From Bimastos eiseni (lineage: Eukaryota; Annelida; Clitellata; Crassiclitellata; Lumbricidae): a stretch of DNA of 64,000 bases. Of this stretch, positions 32,922-45,100 are shown one piece after another. The stretch covers positions 186,001-250,000 of the forward strand of contig OY365812.1 in assembly GCA_959347315.1 (NCBI GenBank), written 5' to 3'. Position numbers and translations under genes: made by a program. The notes beneath the pieces are model-generated. The model saw only the letters and a program-made list of their open reading frames with translations, was not told the DNA's origin and searched no databases. Positions within the stretch are counted from its first letter, which is position 1. Each line of letters opens with the position of its first letter.

Positions 32922-35900
32922 GTAACTGCTTTTATATTGATTCTACTTCTCAAAGGACTCTGGTGGAATCAATGATCGGATCATCGACCAATTGAATGCG
33001 TGGAGACCACTGGAGTGGGTGCAGCGACCGTCTGCTGGAGGAACCCCATGGGGTCATGACCCCTTGCGCTCTGTGAAGACATTCAACCTGTGTTGACTGT
33101 CGATTGAACTGCTCTTGTGTAATTGTACGATGAAATCTCCTCAGAAGTAATTATTGAAACGACTTTCATGCGCACAGGCTGTAATTCTCTTCTGACTTAG
33201 AGAGGACTCTGTGTGGTTTCTTAGGTTTGTCTAGGTAGATATGTACATATTACTTGGAAGCAATGACAAAATAGAGGAATTGTGTTCTAAGTCTTCTGCA
33301 AACAGGTTGGCTATTTTTCTTAATAGTCTTAATAGTCTTAAATGCTTCATTAAATTAGTTAAATTTCCTGTCATAACTTGTCATCGTCCATTTATGCTGT
33401 ACTTGTAACGATACTGTTTAAAATTTCATGATGACTATCATTTTTATTATTTGACGATTTATTATTATTAATTGCGATTGTGGTCTGTTGTGTTCGTGAG
33501 GTTGACCAGAACTACGTGGGAAAGATTCTTCCTAAGGAGGTGACATTAACAAACCTCAATAACAACATCAATGTCTCCTTTCTACAAGACATGTGCAAGG
33601 CGTTCGGAGATGTCAAGACATCCGTCATCTTCTATCATCCGAAGACAAAGAAACATCTCGGAGTGGCTCAGGTCGGTCGGATGCGGCGTCTCGTGTCATC
33701 TAGCCTGTCATATTTTGTGGCTGCCTGACACTTTTTAAGATGGATCCCCAATGTTGAATTTAAGACATAATTATAATAAAACGATAGGTCTAACTGAACT
33801 CTCCTCTGTCTCCTCTGTTTTCGTTTTCACATTTTCTGCTATCTAACAGATCTGATGATTTTGTTTTGATTTTCTGTGAGTCATCGTAGAGATGCGATAT
33901 TTGTCGTCCGCTCGTCTTTCTTTAGTCTCAATTTGCCTTTAGTCTCAATTCAGACTAAAGAAAGACCAGCAGATGAAAGATATGTGTTAATATTGCAATC
34001 GTTCTTTCTTTCTTTCTTCTCTTAGGTCGTCTTCTCAACTGCAAGATCCGCTCAGAGGTGCATTGAGAAGCTCAATGAGACATCAAAGATGGGAAACATC
34101 ATCAGGGTCTTTGCTGACCCATCAGGTGAGTCAGAGGGAAGGAGGTTGGGGTGAACTAGAAGGATGGGGAGGGGAAGAGGAGGAGGAGGAGGCAAAGGAT
34201 GGGAAGCATCATCAGGGTCTTTCCCTTCTTCCTTTTCTTTCTTCTTCTTCATTCTTCTCTTTCTCCTTCCTCCACTTCCTCCTCTTCTCAATTTCTTTTA
34301 TTGATTATGTCTTTGTTCTGCTGTCTCATTATTCGATGTTTTTTAAACTGGTGCTATAAAAGTTAGAGATGATATGATTGCTGAACATTTGTTGAGACTC
34401 TGAATGTTTGATTGAAATGTCGATTACAGGTGATGAGCGAAGGCGGATTCTGGATGAGTTGATGACGGATAAAGTGATCTTCCGTCCTCCGTCTCCTAAG
34501 CTACAACTCCCTGTGAACATCATGGATGAGATTCGGGTCCTGGCGCCTCCTCCTGTCTCCTCCTCCAACTCCTCTGCTGCCACCAGATCCAATGGCATCG
34601 GTCGATCTACCTCTAAGACCGCCTCCTCCCCCTCAACAGACACGACCACCATCTGGACCGACGTCCATTCGGATAGGGACCTGCGTCGTTCTCATAGCAA
34701 CGGGGTGCCCTTCCCTTCCGGTCACAGAGGAGACAACACGTTTCCCGGAAGAGCGGATCTTCCGACCGCACGGAGGCAGAGCGCAGGTGCTTCAGCTCAA
34801 CCTCTGACCTCAGACCCATCGACTGCATTCTATCAGCAGCAGTTGAGTGACGGTTCCTCCTGGAATCACTCGCAGCCGACGGATGCCAGGTCGCTTTCTG
34901 GATTCAACCACGGAGCGTCTTCTGGCATCCAACACGAATCAAACAGTTACTCGTCGGAGGGTACGACGGACAGAGACCGACCCAACTGGAGACGCAGACA
35001 TTCGGAAAGAAATCCAACATCGCTCAGACATCAGAAGAATTCATTCGACGGTTTCGGCCCAGAGAATCTCTCGGAAGGGAATTTCAACGAAGCGTATCCG
35101 CCTGGTGACAGACGGATGGCCGTCGACCAATTGGGATTTGAGAATTCAAACGACGGTTTTCATTTAGGCAGACAATCCAACAATACCAGCAGCGCACATC
35201 AGAAGCAGACATCACGAGGAGATGCATTCAGAATTGCAGATTCACCAGCGAACCTTGCTTCACAGAATTCTGAGGAAGGACTCTGTCAGACGGACCCTTC
35301 ACACGTCGTCTCTTTTGCCCCAATGAGTTCACGGGTGGATGAGCCGAGGTCAATCGATTTGCAACAGACGACAAATAATGCAGAGCTGTCACAGGTGGTA
35401 AAGATGTCTGAACTGTTGACTTTGCAGAAGAAGAACTCAGTTAACAATCAAAGTGTTGGAGAAACGGGTGATCCTCGATTGTTGAAAGGTTCTCGGATGA
35501 GAGACAAAGACTCTCGCGACCCCAGACAACAAAGGCACGAAGACAAAGACTCTCGCGACCCCAGACAACAAAGGCACGAAGACCAGACAAAGAGACAGAC
35601 ACACGGTCCAGACAAAATGCATTTCGGAAAGTCGAGTTCTCGTGATGCAGAAGCGAGTCACGAGTCGAAGCATAGCTCCTCACGTCGCCATGACGGAAGT
35701 CGACGGCGAAATCACGACTCAAGTCACGGAAGGCGTCGATCCCATCACAAGAAGCATCGATCTCACCGTCGACATCGGTCGAGTTCCAGAGAGAGCGGAT
35801 CAAGGCTGTCTCTGAGCCGTGACTCTAGCGCCCATCGCGGCTCAAGCGTGACCGTCTTACCGGACGTACCTCCTCAGGTGTTGGCTCCTCCTCTCCCTCC

Positions 35901-38900
35901 GCTTCCGTCCGAATGCCTTCCGTCGTCCAACGACGTCTTACCCTCTGTTGCCGATTCCTCTCTGTCTCATCCTAGCTTGGAATCGCGAATACAGCAGCTG
36001 CTTGGCCAGACAGAGGAACGCAATTCCATCAACGGGTTTTCTGGGCTCGTGTTCCCGCCTCCTCCTCTTCCTCCCGAACAACCTCCGCCCCCTCCTCCAC
36101 CTGCTGACACCGAACTACCCCCTCTGCCACCAGAACCAGCTCCACTGGATGAGGCGCTTGATGTGACGATGGGGCAGGAGGGGGTTTCATGTCCCGCTAG
36201 CAAGGACTCCATGTTTACGAACTACAGCAAGAAGACGAATTACGTCTACAATTCGTCTGTCAATTGCAAAGCGGGTCAAATGAATACTGGTTCCATGTCA
36301 AGACACGCTGGTTCATTGCCTGGCATTCACTTCACTGGTAAATATTCTTCATTTTCAGATTACTGTAGGGGCTGTTCACATATTATATAATGCAAAAAAT
36401 CTCAATTTTTGACCCACCCCTTACCCCTAATAACGTTATATAACAGCAGCTGTGACCCCACCCCTATATTATATAACGGATATGCTACCTACCCCTACCC
36501 CACCCCAGAAGCAACAACAAAGATTACTAATAGCCTACAGCATGATAATACATGGTAGTGACGTAAATTCTATCTAAAACACCATTTTTTTTTCCCTTCT
36601 GTTTTGCACTAAAATTGAGGATTACAGTATCACACAGAATTCATTTTATAAATATTGCACTATCAGGTATTTATCGATAGGTTCGCGGTACAACTCTATC
36701 TATTTAATAGCATATGATGTATACAAAGTGCGTACTACAACTGCAATTGGGTATTTAAGCAAACATAAAAACTATTTACACATAGTATAGAAAATGAAAT
36801 CAAACATCTTGACAATACCTACCAAACAAATTATTTCAAGTGAATTAATTTTAATTTAAACCACAATCATAATAAATCACACAGAATTGAATTTAAGAGC
36901 GTTTAAAGCTACGCACAGGAAATTCTTAAAAGTGGATTTACAAATAATAAATGAATTCGCCAGGTGGCTGCTGATGGTGCTAGCTTTGGTTCACAACTAT
37001 TGTGAAGAACTTTGATTAAACTAGAAAGGTGAGTGGTTCATGGAAACAGGTAAAAATGCATAAGCTGAAAAAGTTTGTTATATAACAAAACCTTCAACCT
37101 ACCCCCCCTACCCTACACAATATAACGCTAACAAAATAGAAACCCACCCACCTACCCCTTAAGCGTTATTTAATATGTCATAGGTCTTAAGATTATTTTA
37201 ACTGTGTTGTAGGTCTGTTCTAAAACTCGGTGGTCAGATGTGTTTCGTTTTTGGCTCTTATTGAGAAGTTACAGAGGATGTTGGATTTGTCTTTTACTTT
37301 CAATGCATGGTCATGCTATTCGTTGAAGATGTCTTATTTTGGATACACAGTATCCACTGTTGATGCTTTGGTTTCTATTGATTATTTATGTAGCTCCTTT
37401 TAGAGTCACTGCTGCCTCTGACATTGGTTGTGATACTTTTTCTTGAAGATGAATCTGTTGAGAGCCATCATCAGACGACGACATCTCTAGAGATCGTTTC
37501 CGAATCCTTCCGATCTGAGCTTCCGTATCCTCCCTACTGGTACGGCCCCATTCCCTCTCAAACTGAAGTCTCCAACGGTCTTTCTGTTGACAACAGCGTC
37601 TATGGCAACCATCCCCTCGACGGCGGTCTCTACGGCAACTTTCCCCTTGACAGCTGTCTCTATGGCAATCTTCCTTTTGACAGTGCCCTGTATTCGATGG
37701 CTGCATACGGCGGGGCGTTCGGCCCTCCCCCGAGCCTTTCGAGGGAAGAAGGGGTCGGGAGTGGGGGTAACTTTGCACTGATCCTTGAGGAGTTGGTGGC
37801 TGAGTTGAAGAAGGTGATGGTGAAGGACATGCAGAAGAAGATGGTGGAAAACATTGGATTCAAGGTTTACGAAAACTGGTGGAAGAAGGAGGAGGACAAA
37901 GAGAAGGTCTGTCTCTCTGTCTGTCTTTCTATCATCTATCACTCTCGCTATCTCTGTCTATCTCTGTCTGTCTTTCTATCACACTATCTCTCGCTGTCTG
38001 GGTCTCAGTGACGTAATTTTCTTCTCTTATCATCATGACATCATGCATATCTTATCTGTGAGGTAGAGATTTTTTGGGATGGTGTCAGTCTAGAGCATAT
38101 CTCCTTTGTCTCATCTGTCTCTGTCTGTCTCTGTCTTTCTCATTCTCTCTATCTCTCTCTATCTGTTGAGTTTACTAGAGCAGATCTCCATGGGAGTGAG
38201 GGGGTAGTTAGGGTGCCTTCATCTCTGTGTCTGTCATTCTCTCTATCTCTCTCTCTCACTCTGTCTGTCATTCTGTCTTTCTATGGATGACTTTTTGGTT
38301 GTCTAGAATTAGTAATAAATTAGACAGAGGTCAAACAAAGTTCAAAGTAGAATAAAAATGTTTTGTTGAAGTGAGACTGAACTGTCTTTCTTCCATTTGT
38401 GTTTTCTTTGATATTAAACTCCCTTTGTGTTTTCTTTGATATTAAACTACCTTTGTGTTTCCTTTGATATTAAACTCCCTTTGTGTTTCATTTGATATTA
38501 AGGTCCTAAGTTGTTTCCTTTGATAATGTCCCTTTTTGTTTCCTTTGATTAGGTCCCTGTGCATAAACCACTTCTTGAAGGCATCAAGTCAAAACTCGAA
38601 TCAAAGGCTCTGATTTCCACCGGACAGCAGCCGTTGATCCCTGCGCCCTTACCTTTGACTCCATCGACCTCCGACCTCGTCGTTCCCGCACCACCTGTGA
38701 ACAGCGGCGCCGTGCCGGCCAAACCAAGCGATTCCAGCAGCAGTCTGCTGTGGTTGCTCTTTGACAACAACAAGGATGGAGGAGCGGGAGGAAGAGGTGG
38801 CTTCGGAGGAGGAGGACTGCTTGGCCTACGAGGGGCAGTCGCTAAGATGCCCTCATTCAGGGTAATTATCACTTTCCTTTGGGTGATAGGGTTAGAACCC

Positions 38901-41900
38901 TTGTGTGCTTATTAATCGTCTCTTATTTATCCTCAGATGTATATTTACTAGATCAGCGCTTTTCAAGTTTTTGTTGTTGTACCACAGAGTTCAGATATGA
39001 AATGTTGGCACAGAGTTCAGATATGAAATGTTGGCACAGAGTTCAGATATGAAATGTTGGCACAGAGTTCAGATATGAAATGTTGGCACAGAGTTCAGAT
39101 ATGAAATGTTGGCACAGAGTTCAGATATGAAATGTTGGCACAGAGTTCAGATATGAAATGTTGGCACAGAGTTCAGATATGAAATGTTGGCACAGAGTTC
39201 AGATATGAAATGTTGGTGCATTATTCATTACCAGTGACGTATTACTAATGAGCAAACACGTGGCTGATTATTTAGTTATGCGTTTTATAATTGCTTTTCT
39301 TGTTTATAATTCTTTAACGTCCTTGATAAAACTTAGTTTAAATTTATCAATGTTGGTGCACCGTCAGCTAAAGTCTAGGAGGTCAGAAGGAACAGATGAT
39401 GAGGAGGTCGTCTTGTATTTAATTTTTAATTAATTAATGTTTTTACATAATAAGTTCTCTTTGATGGTCTGGGATTGGTATAAGAGTCATAGGTCAAATT
39501 AGTAAACAAATTGTATATGGTAACCAATCAAAGAGAGTTGGACATGATGAACTTATAGAAAAGTTAAAATATTTCCATTTTTCCGCAACCACTTAGCAAA
39601 ACGTGGTTTACCACTAATTGAGACCAAACAGTAATGGAAGATTCCAGACAACTAATTTGTGTTCTTGTCTGACAGAAAAAATTCCCATCACCACTGCCCG
39701 AGAGAGAACGAGAGGATGATGATGAAGACGATGAGGAAGATGATGATGAGGAGGAGGAGGAGGAAGAAGAGGAGTCGATCACCTTCCGAGGACCAAGGAC
39801 ACCAGAGGAATCGGGTTAGTCATTTGTCTCTGCTTCAATTGTCACGTTCATGAGAAATTGAGAGTGCCTTAGGTATATATATATATATATATATATATAT
39901 GTTTATATATATATATATATATGTTTATATATATATATGTTTATATATATATAGGTTTATATATATATATGTATATATATATGTGTGTTTATATATGTAT
40001 ATATATTTATATATAAACATATATGTTTATATATATATATATGTATATAAATATATATATGTGTGTTTATATATGTATATGTGTTTATATATAAACATAT
40101 ATGTATATATATATATATATGTTTATATATAAATATATATATATATATATAAACATATATATACATATATATATATATAAACATATATATATATATGTTT
40201 ATATATTTTTGTTCATATATATATAAAAACATATATATATAAAAACATATATATATAAATATATATATATATGTTTATATATATATATGTTTATATATAT
40301 ATATATATGTAAACATATATATATGAACATATATATATATATATTTATGTTGATGAATATGTATGTATGTGTGTATTTCTTTTATGTTCATGAGTTTGAT
40401 TGTTGATTGACTTTTTGATTGGCAAATGCTTTGTAATTTGCAGAGAACGAAGAGGAGGATGATGATGATGAGGAGGAGGTTGATGATGCTGATGATGATA
40501 CATCATCTTCATCTCTTGGAGAAGAGGATCTCGCGAATTCTGTGAAACTGCTGCAAAGAACTCGTCCATCGAAGACATTCGTCTATAGCACAAGTGACAG
40601 TGCGGAGGAGGAGGAGGAGGTGGAGGATAGAGAGGATGTGGATGAGCAGGTGTCTCTAGGTAATCTCACCTTTTCAATAATTGTATATGATGATTTCAGA
40701 TGTTGTCTGATTCTTAATATGATGCACATCATTAGCAATTGTTTGCTCTGATCAGCCATTCACATAGCATTTCACCTCTATTCCTAAGGTCTTAGGTCAT
40801 GTCTTTGTGACCATAGCAATGATGATAATGAATAAAAGTGATGATGATAATGATAATAATTATTAATTTTTAAAATAAAGCCTCGATAGTAGTAAATAAG
40901 CTGGTGATTGTAGGCAGAATTGTCTTGATATTTAGAGATGTGGATATTGTTGAGGCAACGGCGTCTTCTGTTTAAAACCCTTTCTTTATTCTCAGCTGCC
41001 TGGTTTTGCCCCATTGCTTTCTCTGCTTTTCCTCTCTACCTTCAACGGCTTCCCTGCGATCTTCCACTTGCGATCTTCCACTTGCGATCTTCCACTTGCA
41101 ATCTTCCACTTGCGATCTTCCACTTGCGATCTTCCACTTGCGATCTTCCACTTGCGATCTTCCACTTGCGATCTTCCACTTGCGATCTTCCACTTGCGAT
41201 CGGCTTATTGTTTTCCGTGTATGCACTGTGATGCATTCCTACTGAGGAGTTTTGCCTGTGTTGTCCCTTCTGTTTGTAACTGTCTTCCATAGCTCCTACA
41301 TTTGGAATAACTAACCCTGGCCTCATGATCTCACCAGTCCTGGACACTCCTAAGATTTTCCTGTTTTCTGGTCCAAGCACAGACGTCCACTGAGATGACT
41401 GGTGCTCTTGATTTTGATTCGCTCAATACAAATTGGGATGCATCATGGCGCAGTGGCCGACTGCGGTCATTGGTTAGTGCGATCGGCCCGTAACGCTAAG
41501 TGTGCGCTGAGTGTGATGGTTCGATCCTCGTCCAATGAGTCACCGTGCAGGGACCTTGAGCAAGTCCTTCACGCACAATTGTTCTGCAGTACAACTGCAA
41601 TTGCGCCGTCGAGGCGGGTCTGTGCACTTCTGAGCAAAAAATGTAGGAAGAAGGGCGGTATCAAATTTCGGTTATAAATAAATGTTGGCTTAGATGAGAT
41701 GCTGATGTTAAGAGTGGTTGTGATTGACAGGTGGTGATGATGATGATCTGTCGGGAGAGGAGAGCGACGACCGGTCAGAGGCTGCTGTTGCTGCTGTGGT
41801 GCCAGAAGTGAGCGATGAACGACGACCGACGAGGCAGAAGAGTCGACCGCTCATGCTCAGCTCAGATGATGACGATGACGACGAGGAGGATGTCGTTGTC

Positions 41901-42115
41901 ATAGCAACGCAGCCAGAGACAGACAGAATACGAGGAGATGGCAAAACAAGGTAACGCCTGTCGTTAAACATATTAAAGACGATTTTATTACAGATTAAGG
42001 GAAGTAGAAAGTGAAATGTTTGTTAGGGTTATCTTTCTATTCTTCTCTTAAATCTCTTCTCTTTGACCATGGTTGGACGGAGAGTGCCTCTGAGTTCACT
42101 TCTTGCTATATGAAG

Positions 42116-42146
<31 letters not shown>

Positions 42147-45100
42147 TGATTTGGATTGGATTTGATTTGGATTGATTGATCTGATTGATTGATCTGATTG
42201 TTTTGTTTGATTTGATTGATTTGATTGATTGATTGTTTGATTGTTTGATCGATTGATTGATAATATTGCTCTTTTTATGGATGTTGTTTGTTTGGTCTTT
42301 CAGTATTGCAATCAATGCAGAAGATGATGGTACATCACTGCATCTGCTCTCACCTCCTACTCCTCCTTCTCCCCTGCCTGCTGCTGCTGCTATTGCTGCC
42401 TCCTATTCTCACATCCTGAATGATAAGCGGACACCTGTTGTCGTGATCACTGCATCTCCCTCACTTCCTGCTCCTTCTCCTCTGAAGCTGCAATCAACGC
42501 CACTTGAATCTGTCTTCATGGAGAAAGAAATGGAGAGAGATGTGAAGAGTGATTCATTGATGCATGAAGATGAAGAAGAAGAAGATTCAATTAAGAATGA
42601 AGCTCCATTGAAGCATGACCGTTTACAAGACAAGAAAAAAGGCCTGCAGTCACTTCCTCCAATGACAAAAGCATCACATCTGGTCAGTGAGTGGCTGTCT
42701 GCGATTAAACTGGACCATGCGTATTCGCTCTCTCCAGCACTCCACTCCAAGAAGGGAAGAAAGCCTCGCGTTCAGTTTTCAAGTCGTGACGACGATTTAG
42801 ACGTCGATCTGTCCGATGACACTCTGTCACTGAGTGACAGCGCCATCGGGCTCATCGTGACGCTTCCGTCTCAGATTGCGCTCGACCACGGCTACTGCCA
42901 TCCGTTCTTTCCTGTCGACGACCCAAGAGTCTCGAGCGACTCTGACGGAGAGTCGCCGGTCAATCCTTTGCCCGTCAGGATAGTCATGGACTCAGGCGAA
43001 CTTCTGAATATGGAGGACGTTCCAAACATTCTGATGGAGGTAGATGTGGAGGAGGAGAAGCCGGCGGAAGAGGAAGAGGTGATCCAGGTCACGAGGAAGA
43101 GGAAGCGTCTCTCCGATGTCACCAACTTTCCCGGGTCGAGGGAGCTCGCCAACATTCTTCCGCCTGTCGTGAGGAAATCGGAGTACTGTGCAAGAGGAGA
43201 GAAGAATGAGAGGGAGGTGTTGGAAGAGTATTTACACAAGGGTCTGGATGCGGAGGACATGGCCTTCCTTAAGAGACAGTACGATGAACTCGTCCAGGAG
43301 GACTACCCTCGGACATATTGGGTGAACGAGACACACTGGGTCAATCACCCTCCGACCTCCTTTGAGTTATCGCCCCCAAGGAAGAGGTCAAGGGCGTCGA
43401 GGAACCACGATGTTGTCGACAATCATCATACCACAGGTAAATTACAGAAGAAGTTGGCTATTTGATCTGTGGCTTAGAAGGTTAAACCATGTCTTATGCA
43501 TATGACTGGAGGGAGGTGGCTGGCTTTGGCGATGGTTCATTCATCCATTTTCTCAGATTTCATCTCTTCAGTTTCTTACCCATCTATGTTGTGCTGCTCA
43601 CAAATTTTTCTCATCCTGTTGAATATCTTCTGTTGAGTTTTTGTCCCAAATGGAAAACATCTTTTCGTTTAGTTAAATGTTACTCTTATTTGTTGCTATC
43701 ACTAATTGATGTCTTCAGAATTATAAAGAGATTGGAATTCAATCAATCAATCAATTCATTCATTTTCCCCAAAATTAATGATCCTGATAATTACAGACTG
43801 CTCAATAGTATGTGGTACATATACCATGTAGCAGAGTTATCGAGGCAGTATTATTATAATCTTTCTTGTCATTGGGCTACAAATAGGAACCAAAAAGCAC
43901 TTAGTCCTGCTCTCCAATTATTCTGGCTCTGTTGATCGTTTTCTTTTGGGCTTTTGTCCCTCATTGAAATCAGATTCTGTTATGATGCTGTGTCAGTATG
44001 CTTTGGCCAGAGGAGGTGTCTGCACCCCATGCAGTATTCCAACCCTGATGTTAGAAAACAGAAGGAGAAGCCACTGAAGACTCTTAATTAATCAGTTCCA
44101 GTAGAGTATCATCATGGATGGACTCTTGTAACAAGAGAATTTCTAATTACTATAATAACAACAACAATGATGCAAATATTTAGCAGATGGCAGGCAATTA
44201 ATAATCTGATATCATATCATCTTCAGTCAGTTGATGATTAAATTCCATTTCTGCTTATTAAGCGATGATGTGTGTGTGCATTTGAAAGGGAGTGCTCGTA
44301 CAGAGGGTTACTACAAGATCAGTCGTCAGGCAAAGAGTCTCTACTTGAGGCACACGCGAGGGGTCGACGAGGACGATGACAATCTGAACGACGACCAGAG
44401 GCGATGCTTGACGGACGAAGTCGCCAGGAAGAAGTCGCAACAGTCGCGAGACGTTCGGTCGGAGAGTCGACGTTGGCAGAACCTCTTCGTCACGGATCTC
44501 GGAGACGATCTGGGAGACATCCTCAAGTTCAACAAACTAGAAGTTCGTCAGCCAATGATTCTGAGTTTTTGGGTGTTGTGATCATATGTGTCAGTTTGAC
44601 ATTTCTATGTGGAGCATTGAGGGGCTTTGATTGGTTAGTTTCTGATTGGTCTGTTTCTGAATGGTCTGTTTTTGATTGGTCTGTTTCTGATTGGTCAGTT
44701 TCTGATTGGTTAGTTTCTTATTGGTCGGGTCATTCTTTTACATCTCCTGTCTCGTTGTTGGACTTTTGTGTCTATAAAATAGCTTCTGATTAACCCTTTC
44801 GCTGCCACCGTGTCAGAGGTAAAAAGACCCCTCGTGTGCCGAAGGACGTAGCACGCAGGTTCTAACACGCTCTATTGAAATTGACAGTTTTGCACTAGAT
44901 TCATTCTTGCAAAGACTGGAATTTGTCATGATATGAATCAGGTTTGTCAAGAAATTACTATTGTTGATTATTATTTTTATAGATCTGGAATACATATTAT
45001 GCCAAAAATTTAAAGGTACTTGTAACTGAATGGTTAACAGTACCCTACGAATATGATTCATGAGGCCCTCATCAATAACAGTTTGAAAATGTCAACAGCC

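Noticed and set aside
34847..36212. Other-frame and antisense frames across SETD1 exon 6
   Set aside because: They are shadows of the real exon, which has SETD1 homology at both ends and correct phases.
39899..40232. Tyr/Ile-rich frames on both strands
   Set aside because: They are (TA)n satellite.
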